From Bartonella clarridgeiae ATCC 51734 (lineage in GTDB: Bacteria; Pseudomonadota; Alphaproteobacteria; Rhizobiales; Rhizobiaceae): DNA of 64,000 nucleotides. Each line of letters begins with the position of its first letter. Position 1 is the first letter of the stretch. The position numbers and the translations under genes are program-made. The notes beneath the pieces are model-generated. The model was not told where the DNA came from. It saw only the letters and a program-made list of their open reading frames with translations, and did no database searches. Positions 49,224 through 58,828 of the stretch are shown here, piece by piece. The stretch is from positions 354,807 through 418,806 of the forward strand of contig NZ_JADC01000009.1 of assembly GCF_000518185.1 (NCBI RefSeq). Direction: 5' to 3'.

Positions 49224-50169
49224 TCATTTCCTCTTCTTCATCAATAGGATTTGTAACTCTGATAGAAAAACTTGTTCCAATTTTACCAAGGGAACATTTA
49301 TAAAGTGATTTATTTCCACTGCGTAATCTGATTTGTTTTTCAGCATTGGCAGGAAGGGGTAAAACCTGACCTACTTTGAGAATAGATAGTTCATTTAAGG
49401 TCATTGATCCCTGTTGAATAAAAGCTTCAATACGCACACGCGATCGGCTGACTTCTTGTTTTAAACGTTTGGCCCAAAGAGGATCAGTCCGTTTTGCAGG
49501 AGAACGAAGTGCTCGTGTAACAGCTTCTTGGATAGGGCGATGGCAACTGCGTGGCATTAAAATATTTACCTTTGCCTCTACTTCACCGCATTTAACTCCG
49601 AGAGTGCAGGAAAACATTTGTGATTGATTAAATGTTTCCGCATTAAATTCTTGTGCTTTACATGTTTGCTTGAAAATTAAAAGTGATCCATCACCGACAC
49701 CAAAGACACCATCTATTGCGTAGGCCAATAATTTTCCAAAAGTTTCACCAACTTTGCGTTCTGTTGGGCTAAAAGGACGTCCATTACGATTTGTTACTAT
49801 GGGCTCTGAGGCACCAAAAAACACTTCTGTTACAAGTTCTATTAGTGTTGCATCAAGAACAAAAATAACATCATCTCCCCAGCAATCCGAATTAAAATAA
49901 ATCAGAAGTGCTTCTGTTCCAATTGCTTGGGTAATCTGGTCGGCTTTGAGTGTATCAAGCGATTGTACATCTGTCGTAAATTTTAAAGATGTATAATTAC
50001 CTAACCGCATACAAAGATTACTTGCTGCATCACGAAAGACATATTGAAATGACATAAGATCATCACTTGATAAGCCAGCAGCACGCAAAATATGTTGAGT
50101 CAGCACATCTTGTTTTTTATCTTCTTGCACTTTGTCTTTATTTGCTTGTTGTTCGATCGGTTCAGTCAT
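49201..50169 (-). CDS. fliM: Flagellar motor switch protein FliM
   Basis: A 322-residue C-ring protein. The middle domain includes GRPFSPTERKVGETFGKLLAYAI (about 125-147), and the C-terminal SpoA domain (about 245-310) has LNELSILKVGQVLPLPANAEKQIRL. The N-terminal CheY-binding EIDALL-type peptide seen in enterics is not apparent; instead there is a Gln/Lys/Asp-rich start. The C-terminus is acidic (EEEEMIDELV). It begins 2 nt after motA ends. Confidence 0.92.
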   Translation of the reverse strand: MTEPIEQQANKDKVQEDKKQDVLTQHILRAAGLSSDDLMSFQYVFRDAASNLCMRLGNYTSLKFTTDVQSLDTLKADQITQAIGTEALLIYFNSDCWGDDVIFVLDATLIELVTEVFFGASEPIVTNRNGRPFSPTERKVGETFGKLLAYAIDGVFGVGDGSLLIFKQTCKAQEFNAETFNQSQMFSCTLGVKCGEVEAKVNILMPRSCHRPIQEAVTRALRSPAKRTDPLWAKRLKQEVSRSRVRIEAFIQQGSMTLNELSILKVGQVLPLPANAEKQIRLRSGNKSLYKCSLGKIGTSFSIRVTNPIDEEEEMIDELVHV

Positions 50170-50171
50170 AT

Positions 50172-51047
50172 TTAGGCGGCCTCTTTTTCAGTACCTTGAC
50201 CAGCGATTGCGTGTTGTTCCACAACATCGATTGTTGGACGGTCTTTTGCTGAAATAGTTTTTCGCCCGTATTCGAGTGCTATTTGTGGTATTGCACCGTT
50301 CATATAAGCCAACAATGTTTGTTTAACAACAATGTAAATACGTACTTTTTTGTTGCGTACTGTTTTGATTTTGGAGGCTATAGGACCAAAGATACCATAG
50401 GCAAAAAAAATGCCAGCAAAGGTTCCTACAAGGGCAGCTCCAATCAAGTGCCCTAATACTTCTGGTGGTTCACTAATGGCACCCATGGCTTTAACCACAC
50501 CCAAAACAGCTGCTACAATTCCAAGAGCTGGAAGGGCATCAGCCATATTTTGCATCGCTTGATAGGGTTTTTGAGAATCATGTGAAATTGTATGAATTTC
50601 TTCATCCATTAAAGCTTCAATTTCAAAATGGCGTGTATTTCCCATTACGATAAGACGGCAATAGTCGCAAATAAAGTTAGTTAAAGATTCATCTTTTAAG
50701 ATCAGAGGATATTGCTGAAACAGTGTGGATTCTTTCGGATTGTCGATATGACCTTCCATTTCAGAACGTGATTTTGAACGCATTTCGCGCATAAGAACAT
50801 AGAGTAAACCCAACAGCGCTAAAAAATCCTTTTGTTTTGGAACAGCATCTTTCATCGCTTCTATTGTTGCTTTTAGCGTATCTTTAATAGCAGGAAAAGG
50901 GTTGGAAACAATAAATGTTCCAATAGCTGAACCTAAAATGATAACGAATTCCCATGGTTGTATCAAAACATCAAGATGACCTCCCATAGCAACATAACCA
51001 CCAAGTATGCATCCAAAAATAATCACTAATCCTATAATAACACCCAA
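50172..51047 (-). CDS. motA: Flagellar motor stator protein MotA
   Basis: A 291-residue inner-membrane proton-channel subunit with four spans (about 1-20, 31-50, 170-190, 203-224). The cytosolic loop carries the charged residues that face FliG, and [42 protein letters not shown] sequence includes the conserved prolines of the channel. motB is not adjacent, as in other Rhizobiales where it sits in another operon. It heads block B and is divergent from block C. Confidence 0.95.
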   Translation of the reverse strand: MGVIIGLVIIFGCILGGYVAMGGHLDVLIQPWEFVIILGSAIGTFIVSNPFPAIKDTLKATIEAMKDAVPKQKDFLALLGLLYVLMREMRSKSRSEMEGHIDNPKESTLFQQYPLILKDESLTNFICDYCRLIVMGNTRHFEIEALMDEEIHTISHDSQKPYQAMQNMADALPALGIVAAVLGVVKAMGAISEPPEVLGHLIGAALVGTFAGIFFAYGIFGPIASKIKTVRNKKVRIYIVVKQTLLAYMNGAIPQIALEYGRKTISAKDRPTIDVVEQHAIAGQGTEKEAA

Positions 51048-51140
51048 AGCCGTGAGCTCCTTATTTTCAATTTTTGTGGAAATGTAAATATTTATGCTTG
51101 CGTAAAACTTACCATTTTAAAGTTATAATTTTTATTATTA

Positions 51141-51179
51141 GCTTAATATTATAAGAATATTTGCTTAATGTTATAAAAA
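51141..51179. promoter_or_regulatory. Direct repeat, 22-bp phase, in the motA / block C divergent promoter region
   Basis: GCTTAATATTATAAGAA (51141-51157) and GCTTAATGTTATAAAAA (51163-51179) match at 15 of 17 bases with a period of 22 bp, two helical turns. They lie in the 288-bp gap between the divergent flagellar blocks, a good place for a flagellar activator site. Low GC makes chance similarity possible. Confidence 0.45.
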
Positions 51180-51335
51180 AGTGTTAAGATATATAATAAC
51201 TTAAAAATAAAAAGTATTTAGTCTATTAACAGAGACTCGTTAAAATAGCACTTATTTAATAACAAAGTGATTTTATCATCAGTTTGGGACAAGTTTTATA
51301 TTTTAAATGGAGGTTGGTATAGAGAGGGGTTTGCT

Positions 51336-52136
51336 ATGATTAGCACATATACGAGTTACAGAAGTACAATTGATAATATGAAACAAACATTTGATCGGCT
51401 TTTTCAAAAGCCTCAGGTTAAACGTGAGACAGACTATTATGTTAAGCATATTATCGGTGTGAAGTCAGTTGATGATTTTTTGGCAAATGACAAAGTCTAT
51501 AGTTATGCTATGAAAGCTTATGGCCTGGAAGATATGATTTTTGCTAAAGGCATGATTCGTAAGGTGCTTTCAGATCCTCAGTATGCTTCTCAATTAGTAG
51601 ATAAGCGTTATCAGCAATTTGCAGAGGCGTTTAATTTCAGCAAATATGGTGAAAAAGCGACACAAAGAGAGAGCGCAAAAACAGTTACCGTGAATAAATA
51701 CATGCAACAAACATTGGAAGTTGAAGCAGGCCAAGTCAATGAGGGGACACGTCTTGCTTTGTATTTCACTCGGACTGTCGGAGGAATGGTGAAGGACAAT
51801 ATTCTTAAAGAAAAAAATTGGGCTTATCAGATTCTTAGCGATAAAGCTTTGTCAGCTGTTGTTTTTAAGGCCTTCAATATTTCTGAAAATGTGCTTACAT
51901 CGCCAATTGAATCGCAAAAGTCTTTGTTAGAATCGCGCATGTCACTTAAAGATTTACAAGATCCCAAGAAATTAGAACATCTCATTGCGAAGTTTTCTGC
52001 TATGTATGATGTTCAAAACCAAACAATGATTAATCCTGCTTTAATGATTTTGCAAGGGCCGAATATGGGCGGAGGATTAGCTTTTTCAAATGAAACAATA
52101 ATGGTTTTACAATCTTTTAAACAGGGTGGTTTGTAG
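51336..52136 (+). CDS. DUF1217 flagellar-locus protein
   Basis: A 266-residue, largely helical soluble protein with lines such as VKSVDDFLANDKVYSYAMKAYGLEDMIFAKGMIRKVLSD that match DUF1217 proteins, which sit upstream of flgF in Rhizobiales and have no settled function. The frame opens at GTG 51267, but ATG 51336 (MISTYTSYRST) has GAGAGGGG just upstream. First gene of block C, 37 nt before flgF. Confidence 0.82.
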   Translation: MISTYTSYRSTIDNMKQTFDRLFQKPQVKRETDYYVKHIIGVKSVDDFLANDKVYSYAMKAYGLEDMIFAKGMIRKVLSDPQYASQLVDKRYQQFAEAFNFSKYGEKATQRESAKTVTVNKYMQQTLEVEAGQVNEGTRLALYFTRTVGGMVKDNILKEKNWAYQILSDKALSAVVFKAFNISENVLTSPIESQKSLLESRMSLKDLQDPKKLEHLIAKFSAMYDVQNQTMINPALMILQGPNMGGGLAFSNETIMVLQSFKQGGL

Positions 52137-52173
52137 GAAAGCCATTGATAGAATTCAGGAAGGGAATAGGTCT

Positions 52174-52908
52174 ATGCAAAATCCGATTTATGTGGGTGTT
52201 TCAGGCCAAATTGGTTTAGAACGACGGATGGAGACTATTGCGCAAAATATGGCGAATGTTAATACACCAGGTTTTCGCGCTGGTGGTATGAAGTTTGATA
52301 CATTAATTTCTCCTGTTGCACATGAGCAGGGTGATCGTGTTTTTTTTACGAGTGCTGGCAAGGGATATATTTCGACCGACCGAGGTTCTTTGGTACAAAC
52401 GGGTAATGCTCTTGATATTGCTGTAACAGGCGATTCCTATTTTTCTATGCAAGCATCTTTCGGGCAAGTTTATACCCGTGATGGCCGAATGATTATGACT
52501 CCGGAAGGGGGATTGGTTTCGGTAACAGGATTACCTTTTTTAGATGAGGGAGGGGCTCCAATTCAGCTTGATCCAGTGGGGGGGATACCGCGTATTGTAT
52601 CTGATGGAAGTATTTATCAAGACAATTCCCTCGTTGGGAAAATTGGTTTATTTCAGTTTCAACCAGGCACCCAATTGCGCTATGGACCCAATTCTTCGGT
52701 GATCCCTGATAGAGCTGTTCTTCAATCAGAAGCAGGAAGCGGTGATGGTGTTATGCAGGGATATATTGAAAGTTCGAATGTGAATGGTGTGATAGAGATG
52801 ACCCGTCTTATTGAGGTGAGTCGTGCTTTTGAACGTGTTGAGTCAATGCTTCGTCAGCAAGAAGAAATGCGTTCTAAATCTATTCAAGTTTTGAGCGGAA
52901 AAATATAA
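52174..52908 (+). CDS. flgF: Flagellar proximal rod protein FlgF
   Basis: A 244-residue rod component. The N-terminal rod motif LERRMETIAQNMANVNTPGFRA (about 13-34), a central GNALDIAVTGDSYFSM segment and the C-terminal SNVNGVIEMTRLIEVSRAFERVESMLRQQEE (about 205-235) match FlgF. The frame opens at 52126, but ATG 52174 (MQNPIYVGVSGQ) follows AGGAAGGGAATAGG. No signal peptide: it is exported by the flagellar apparatus. Confidence 0.94.
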   Translation: MQNPIYVGVSGQIGLERRMETIAQNMANVNTPGFRAGGMKFDTLISPVAHEQGDRVFFTSAGKGYISTDRGSLVQTGNALDIAVTGDSYFSMQASFGQVYTRDGRMIMTPEGGLVSVTGLPFLDEGGAPIQLDPVGGIPRIVSDGSIYQDNSLVGKIGLFQFQPGTQLRYGPNSSVIPDRAVLQSEAGSGDGVMQGYIESSNVNGVIEMTRLIEVSRAFERVESMLRQQEEMRSKSIQVLSGKI

Positions 52909-52957
52909 ATATTTGATAACGGGAGTTTTGTATAATTTTTTATAAAGAGTGTGTGTA

Positions 52958-54502
52958 ATGTTAGAGAGCCAAGATGATTCTATGCCAGAAGTTGTTTTAC
53001 TTAATGCTACACCAACAACTGATTCAGCTATAGATTCTTCTTTTGCTGTTTCAAAGGATACTGATACCAATGCTGAAGGATCAGCTGATAAGGCAGATGT
53101 TTCTCTTAAAGAGATAGCAGATTCTGCTTCAGATTCAGATATTGAGATAATTGAGACAAATCCTTCTCCTACCGCTTTAAGCCGATTGTTTGATTTTGCA
53201 AGACGCAAAGACGATTATTATTCTCAACTTGTGAGTCAAGGTGGTATTATTAGCGATGTAGCAAGGGGAACATTGGTTGCACGTGGTTTATCGCAGTCTG
53301 TTTTGCTAGGGGATACAGTGTCTGTTGAATGCGAGACCCAGCTTCTACGGGGTGAAATTATTCGTGTTAATGAAGAAAGCGTTTTAATTAAACCTTATGA
53401 TGAAACTATTGTTCCTGTTCTTTCTGCTTCTGTTTTTCCGAAAGGTCCTCTTTTTGTGGCTCCAGATCGCTCTTGGCGTGGACGGATTGTTAATGCTTTT
53501 GGTGAGGCCATTGATGGAAAGGGGATCTTATCTTCTGGTTCACAAAATATGGCGATTGAGACTTATGCGCCTCCAGCATTAAAACGTGCACGTGTGGGTG
53601 CAGGATTGCGTACGGGTGTTAAGGTCATTGATATTTTTACACCCCTTTGTTTTGGGCAGCGTGTTGGAATTTTTTCTGGCTCTGGGGTAGGGAAGTCGAC
53701 TCTTTTATCTATGATGATGCAAGCTGATCATTTTGACACGGTGATTTTAGCGCTTACAGGGGAGCGTGGTCGTGAAGTACGTGATATGCTTGATGATACA
53801 TTGCAAGATAAATTACATAAATTGGTTGGAGTGATTGCAACAGGTGATGAAAGCCCGATGATGCGGCATTTAGCTCCAATTATGGCCACAACAATTGCTG
53901 AATATTTTTCTTCTTTAGGGGATAATGTTTTGCTTGTTGTCGATTCTGTTACACGCTATGCATTGGCAGCTCGTGAAATTGCTATTTCTGCTCATGAACC
54001 GCCTGTTTCACGTGGATTTCCTCCACGAGTTTTTAGTGAATTACCCCGCTTATTGGAGCGTGCAGGTCCGGGCAGAGAAGGCAAAGGATCTATTACGGGT
54101 GTTTATGCAGTTTTAGTTGACGGTGATGATCATAATGATCCTATTTCTGATGCTATTCGCGGAATTTTGGATGGTCATATTGTTCTTGATCGCGCCATCG
54201 CTGCACAGGGACGATTTCCTGCTGTTGATATCCTTTCTTCTATTTCACGTTTGGCGTCTCATAGCTGGACACCTGAACAATGTACACTAGTTAAAAATTT
54301 GAAAGAAATGATTTTTCGCTACGAAGAAACACGTGATTTACGTGCTATGGGTGCTTACCGTCCAGGAACAGATCATGTTCTTGATCAAGCGGTTTTTTTA
54401 GTCCCCTCTATTTATGCTGCGATGAAGCAAAGTCCCGATGTGCCACTTATCAGTGATCCGTATGAAGAATTAGCTAAATTATTAAAAGCCAATAGCAGTT
54501 AA
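52958..54502 (+). CDS. fliI: Flagellum-specific export ATPase FliI
   Basis: A 514-residue F1-beta-like ATPase that energises flagellar export. Walker A is GSGVGKSTLL (about 244-253), then LTGERGREVRDML and Walker B LLVVDSVTRYALAAREIA (about 326-343); GAYRPGTDHVLDQAV lies near the end. Unusually, about 70 acidic Ser/Asp/Glu-rich residues precede the first family domain (ALSRLFDFARRKDD). ATG 52958 is preferred over GTG 52949. Confidence 0.95.
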   Translation: MLESQDDSMPEVVLLNATPTTDSAIDSSFAVSKDTDTNAEGSADKADVSLKEIADSASDSDIEIIETNPSPTALSRLFDFARRKDDYYSQLVSQGGIISDVARGTLVARGLSQSVLLGDTVSVECETQLLRGEIIRVNEESVLIKPYDETIVPVLSASVFPKGPLFVAPDRSWRGRIVNAFGEAIDGKGILSSGSQNMAIETYAPPALKRARVGAGLRTGVKVIDIFTPLCFGQRVGIFSGSGVGKSTLLSMMMQADHFDTVILALTGERGREVRDMLDDTLQDKLHKLVGVIATGDESPMMRHLAPIMATTIAEYFSSLGDNVLLVVDSVTRYALAAREIAISAHEPPVSRGFPPRVFSELPRLLERAGPGREGKGSITGVYAVLVDGDDHNDPISDAIRGILDGHIVLDRAIAAQGRFPAVDILSSISRLASHSWTPEQCTLVKNLKEMIFRYEETRDLRAMGAYRPGTDHVLDQAVFLVPSIYAAMKQSPDVPLISDPYEELAKLLKANSS

Positions 54503-55080
54503 TAGGGGAAAGAGATAGAATTCTTTTTTCAAGAGATTATATTTGTTGTGTACAGATTTGTGTATGGTTAGCATTTTTCCTTTTTGTGGCTTATGATTTA
54601 TTTGTTCAGAGAAGTTTGAAGAAGTAGATTGTTCTAGGGAGTTTGATCAGTTGTCTATAAACTCAATAAATAAGAGTATGTTTGCAAAATTCTGTTTGAA
54701 TCTGCTGATGGAAAAAGGAATGCCGTTTAAAAAGATCTTTTTCTGCCATTTATGATGAGCTTGTATAGGTTGCTCGAGTCAAGTCTTAACAAAAAAATGA
54801 GCGCTTTATTGCTTGATTGAGGTGTAAAAAAATCCTCTTAATAATGGCATAACAATGGTTGAGTATGATGCATATTTAGTTTGTCAAATCGGCAAATTAA
54901 TTAGTTTATGTCAGTAATGTCTTGATTTTATGACTGGTAAAACAGAGTTTGGTATAGACATTATAGCTATGCTACAGCGTGGGGTATAATTTCATTTTCT
55001 TTTAAAATTTAAAAATGCGAAGGCAAGTCTCGCACAAGATTTCTTTCTTATGATGGTTTTAAGTAAAAGGGGTAAGAATT
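54503..55080. other. Gene-free region between fliI and flgB
   Basis: 578 bases with no gene; it must hold the promoter of the flgB operon. A perfect 14-bp palindrome AAAAAGATCTTTTT lies at 54729-54742, and a stem GAGTTT/AAACTC lies near 54638-54664. I see no relic of a named flagellar gene. Confidence 0.5.
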
Positions 55081-55467
55081 ATGGATTCAGTTAATCTTTT
55101 TGAGATGGCAAATAAACAAGCAGATTGGTTATCTGTTCGTCAAAAGGCGATTGCAAGTAATGTCGCAAATGCGAATACACCTGGGTATAAAGCCCGTGAT
55201 GTAGATGATTTTACAGCTGTTTTACAAAACAAAACGATTTCTATGGCTGTAACAAATGTTCATCATATGGATATGACTGAAAATGGTATGGAAGCGCACG
55301 TTATGCGTCCTGAAAATATTACGGAAATTACTCATTCAGGTAATGATGTTAATTTAGAAGAAGAAATGCGTAAAGGGGGGGATGTTAGTCGCGAAATATC
55401 CCTGAATACTGCTATTGTAAAAGCTTTTCATCGAATGACAATAGCAGCAGTTAAAGGAGGAGCTTAA
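55081..55467 (+). CDS. flgB: Flagellar basal-body rod protein FlgB
   Basis: A 128-residue proximal rod protein. The rod motif VRQKAIASNVANANTPGYKARDVDDF (about 20-45) and the C-terminal helix DVSREISLNTAIVKAFHRM fit FlgB. AAAGGGG lies just before the ATG. It ends 2 nt before flgC. Confidence 0.94.
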   Translation: MDSVNLFEMANKQADWLSVRQKAIASNVANANTPGYKARDVDDFTAVLQNKTISMAVTNVHHMDMTENGMEAHVMRPENITEITHSGNDVNLEEEMRKGGDVSREISLNTAIVKAFHRMTIAAVKGGA

Positions 55468-55469
55468 AG

Positions 55470-55886
55470 ATGTCTGACCGTCTTATTGCAGCAGAACAGA
55501 TTGCTACAACCGGTTTAAGTGCACAATCAACGCGTTTGCGTATTATTGCTGAAAATTTAGCTAATGCCAATTCAACGGGAAAGTCAGCAGGCGCTCGACC
55601 TTATCAGCGCAAAACAGTGAGTTTTGAAGCGACGCTTAATCCTTATATTGATGCACAAGGTGTGCATGTTAAACGCATTAGCACTGATAAAGCCCCTTTT
55701 ATTATGCGTTATGAGCCTGGCCATTTGGCTGCTGATAGCAACGGTTATGTGAAATATCCCAATGTGAATTCCATTATAGAAATGGCTGATATGCGTGAAG
55801 CAAATCGCTCATATGAAGCGAATTTGCAAGTAATTCGCCAAGCACGCGATTTGGTTTCACAAACGATTGATTTATTAAAAGGATAG
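55470..55886 (+). CDS. flgC: Flagellar basal-body rod protein FlgC
   Basis: A 138-residue rod protein with TTGLSAQSTRLRIIAENLANANSTGKSAGA (about 13-42) and the C-terminal YPNVNSIIEMADMREANRSYEANLQVI (about 95-121) of FlgC. The ribosome site AGGAGG overlaps the end of flgB, so the two are coupled. Confidence 0.95.
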   Translation: MSDRLIAAEQIATTGLSAQSTRLRIIAENLANANSTGKSAGARPYQRKTVSFEATLNPYIDAQGVHVKRISTDKAPFIMRYEPGHLAADSNGYVKYPNVNSIIEMADMREANRSYEANLQVIRQARDLVSQTIDLLKG

Positions 55887-55941
55887 TTGGTTTATCACTT
55901 TATTAATGCGTTTTAGTTTCAATTTTGTAGGAGCGTATAAA

Positions 55942-56286
55942 ATGATTGAAGCACTTACTTCTGTTGCATCGCACAATGTTCTTAATTCATTAGGGAAAGA
56001 AAATATGCAAATGCATAGCCTTAATGGACAACAAATATCACCCGGTATGGTTGAAAGAGGAAACAAAGTCAGTTTTGATGAGGTTTTATCTGAGGTTGTG
56101 GAAGTTGTTGGCACGAAATTACAAACAGCAGAAAGTCTTTCCATAGGTAGAATCTCTGGAAGTGATGTTGGTGTGCGTGAAGTTGTGAATTCTGTGATGG
56201 AGGCTGAACGGTCTTTAAGTATAGCAATTGCTCTCCGTGATAAGCTTGTACAAGCTTATCTTGAAGTAAGTCGGATGCAAATTTAA
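55942..56286 (+). CDS. fliE: Flagellar hook-basal body protein FliE
   Basis: A 114-residue junction protein between the MS ring and rod. VSFDEVLSEVVEVVGTKLQTAESLSIGRISGSDVGVREVV (about 40-79) and AERSLSIAIALRDKLVQAYLEVSRMQ at the end are typical. The frame opens at ATG 55906, but TAGGAG at 55929-55933 sits at the proper distance for ATG 55942 (MIEALTSVA). Confidence 0.93.
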   Translation: MIEALTSVASHNVLNSLGKENMQMHSLNGQQISPGMVERGNKVSFDEVLSEVVEVVGTKLQTAESLSIGRISGSDVGVREVVNSVMEAERSLSIAIALRDKLVQAYLEVSRMQI

Positions 56287-56325
56287 CATGAGCACAACAG
56301 AGCTTAGAAAGGTATAAGAAAAATT

Positions 56326-57120
56326 ATGGTCATGAAATCACTGTCAATTGCAGCAACAGGTATGGCTGCTCAACAAACTAATCTTGACGTTATCGCTAAT
56401 AATATGGCGAATATTAACACAACTGGTTTCAAGCGTGGGCGTGCAGAATTTGCAGACTTGATGTATGTTGCAGATCGTGCAGTTGGTATTCCTAATATGC
56501 TTAATCAAGCTATTATACCTGAAGGCGCAATGATTGGGATGGGTGTGCGTACTGCTGCTGTTCGTACAGTTAATACGCAAGGGGCTTTTGTGCAAACTGG
56601 TAATGCCTTGGATCTCGCTATTAACGGAAATGGTTGGTTTGAAATACAAGATCCTAATGGCAATGTTTTTTATACTCGTTCAGGTGCTTTTAATTTGAGT
56701 GAAACAGGGCAGATAATAACGTTGGATGGCAATTTAGTGCAGCCTGTTATTACCATTCCTATAGGGAGCAAAAATGTCACAGTCAGCCCTGATGGAACAG
56801 TTTATTATCAAACGGATGCAGATCCTAGCGCTGTGGAAGCGGGCCGACTTCGTTTAGTGAATTTTGTCAATGAGGTAGGTCTAGAGCCAATAGGAGATAA
56901 TCTTTTCCGTGAGACACAAGCTTCTGGTGCACCGGTTCCAGGAGATCCGAAGGATGATGGATATGGCAGCATTATGCAAGCAATGCTTGAATCTTCTAAT
57001 GTTGATCCAGTCAAAGAAATGACAGAGCTCATTGCAGCACAGCGTTCTTATGAAATGAATTCTAAAGTTATTCAAGCATCAGATGAAATGGCAGCGGTTA
57101 TTTCTAAAAATCTGAGGTAA
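56326..57120 (+). CDS. flgG: Flagellar distal rod protein FlgG
   Basis: A 264-residue rod protein. SIAATGMAAQQTNLDVIANNMANINTTGFKRGRAEFADLMY (about 6-46), GNALDLAINGNGWFEIQDP and the C-terminal MQAMLESSNVDPVKEMTELIAAQRSYEMNSKVIQASDEM are complete. Second ATG at 56332 is an alternative start. It is followed 5 nt later by flgA. Confidence 0.95.
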   Translation: MVMKSLSIAATGMAAQQTNLDVIANNMANINTTGFKRGRAEFADLMYVADRAVGIPNMLNQAIIPEGAMIGMGVRTAAVRTVNTQGAFVQTGNALDLAINGNGWFEIQDPNGNVFYTRSGAFNLSETGQIITLDGNLVQPVITIPIGSKNVTVSPDGTVYYQTDADPSAVEAGRLRLVNFVNEVGLEPIGDNLFRETQASGAPVPGDPKDDGYGSIMQAMLESSNVDPVKEMTELIAAQRSYEMNSKVIQASDEMAAVISKNLR

Positions 57121-57125
57121 ATGGT

Positions 57126-57584
57126 ATGAAAAATCTTTCGCTTTTGCTTATAAGTTTTTTGCTCTCGTTTTTTTTATTAACAACAGCTTATGCTGATCGG
57201 ATTGGTTTTCTTGTTCCTGATAAGTCAATTTATGCTGGTCAGCGTATAAGTGATATAGGTTTAAGTGAAAGGCATTTTTTTATTAAATCTGATGCAGCTT
57301 CCTTGTATGTTACGGATATGAAACAGATTCTTCACAAGGTAGCAAAACGTACTTTAACAGCAGGTCGGCCTATTGCTCTTTCTTCTTTGGGGGATCCGGT
57401 TTTAGTTGAACGTGGCCAGGCAACAAAGTTAATTTTCCAAACACATAATCTAAAAATTACAGCTCTAGGGGTTGTTTTACAATCAGGATCTTCTGGTGAT
57501 GTCATTCGTGTTCGCAATTCCGATTCAGGACGTGTGGTTACAGGAACCGTTTTGCAAAATGGTGATGTGAGGGTAGGTTTTTAA
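57126..57584 (+). CDS. flgA: P-ring assembly protein FlgA
   Basis: A 152-residue periplasmic chaperone for the P ring. A signal peptide (about 1-22, FLLSFFLLTTAYA) is followed by a short SAF-type domain (GRPIALSSLGDPVLVERGQATKLIF) and the conserved end GDVIRVRNSDSGRVVTGTV. It overlaps flgI as TAATG. Confidence 0.9.
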   Translation: MKNLSLLLISFLLSFFLLTTAYADRIGFLVPDKSIYAGQRISDIGLSERHFFIKSDAASLYVTDMKQILHKVAKRTLTAGRPIALSSLGDPVLVERGQATKLIFQTHNLKITALGVVLQSGSSGDVIRVRNSDSGRVVTGTVLQNGDVRVGF

Positions 57585-58828
57585 TGGTTATGCGTTTTCT
57601 TATTCGTTTTGTTTTTTCTTTTTTTGGGGTGGGTTTTTGGATTCTTTTTGCTTCAGCATTTGCAGATGAAAGCGGACAAAATACTGAACAATATAACTCT
57701 ACAGCGGAAGCTGATGCTGCGTGGTTAGGGTCGGGTGGTAATCCTACACAAATGCATTATTCAGATTTGTCACGTTCAAGTGCAGTAGCACGGTTAAAAG
57801 ATATTGCAGTTGTTCAGGGTGTTCGTTCTAATCAATTGGTAGGTTATGGTTTGGTGATTGGTTTGAATGGTACAGGTGACTCTTTACGAAATGCACCTTT
57901 TACAGAGCAATCTATGCGAGCTATGCTAGATAATTTGGGAATTAGCCCTCCTGCAGGTGCATCGCGTGCTAATAATATAGCTGCTGTTATTGTTACTGCT
58001 GAAATGATGCCCTTTGCAACTCCAGGGTCGCGGATTGATGTAACGGTTTCTTCATTAGGAGATGCAACATCTTTGCAAGGAGGAACATTAGTGATGACAC
58101 CACTTCTTGGGGCGGATGGTAAAACCTATGCAGTAGCACAAGGCAATATGGTTATTTCCGGTTTTGGTGCCAAAGGGGTGGCAGAAAGTGTAACACAAGG
58201 CGTTCCTACATCGGGCCGTATTCCAAATGGTGCTCTTATAGAACGTAAGGTTGATGGCAATTTTAACCATAGTAACCAGATTATTATGGAATTACGGAAT
58301 TCTGATTTTTCAACAGCAGTTCGTGTGTCTGATCTAATTAATATTTTTGCTAATAAGCGTTATAAACAACGGGTTGCTAGGGAACGTGATGCAAAAACTA
58401 TTATTTTAAACAAACCACGCAATATTTCAATTACACGTTTTATTGCTGAAATTGAAGGATTACCTATTCCTACCGATGAAGTGGCACGTGTGGTTGTTGA
58501 TGAACGTACAGGAACTGTCGTCATTGGTGAAAAAGTACGTGTTTCACGTGTTGCTATTTCACACGGTAGTTTAACAGTGCGGGTTACAGAGGAACCAAGT
58601 GTTTCACAGCCCAATCCTTTTAGTGAAACAGGCGATACAATTGTGGTTCCGAGAACATCAATTAATGTTGATCAATCGCCATCCAATATTGGTATTTTAA
58701 ATGGCGTCGATTTAGATAATCTCGTTAAAGGATTAAATCAAATTGGTGTTAAACCAACAGCAATTATAGCAGTCCTACAGGCAATTAAAACCTCGGGTGC
58801 TCTTCACGCGGAGCTTGTTGTCCAATGA
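57584..58828 (+). CDS. flgI: Flagellar P-ring protein FlgI
   Basis: A 414-residue periplasmic ring protein. A signal peptide ends near ASAFA (about residue 24); a Ser/Asn/Gly-rich stretch of about 40 residues precedes the family core, ARLKDIAVVQGVRSNQLVGYGLVIGLNGTGDSL. IVTAEMMPFATPGSRIDVTVSSLGDA and the end ALHAELVVQ are typical. It overlaps flgA (TAATG) and motE (ATGA). Confidence 0.95.
   Translation: MVMRFLIRFVFSFFGVGFWILFASAFADESGQNTEQYNSTAEADAAWLGSGGNPTQMHYSDLSRSSAVARLKDIAVVQGVRSNQLVGYGLVIGLNGTGDSLRNAPFTEQSMRAMLDNLGISPPAGASRANNIAAVIVTAEMMPFATPGSRIDVTVSSLGDATSLQGGTLVMTPLLGADGKTYAVAQGNMVISGFGAKGVAESVTQGVPTSGRIPNGALIERKVDGNFNHSNQIIMELRNSDFSTAVRVSDLINIFANKRYKQRVARERDAKTIILNKPRNISITRFIAEIEGLPIPTDEVARVVVDERTGTVVIGEKVRVSRVAISHGSLTVRVTEEPSVSQPNPFSETGDTIVVPRTSINVDQSPSNIGILNGVDLDNLVKGLNQIGVKPTAIIAVLQAIKTSGALHAELVVQ

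Noticed and set aside
51119..51140. Near-identical AAAGTTATAATTT(TT)ATTATTA also at 61725-61744, possibly a shared element at flagellar borders
   Set aside because: The sequence is pure low-complexity AT in a very AT-rich genome, differs by an indel and lies at non-equivalent places (upstream of motA, downstream of fliP).
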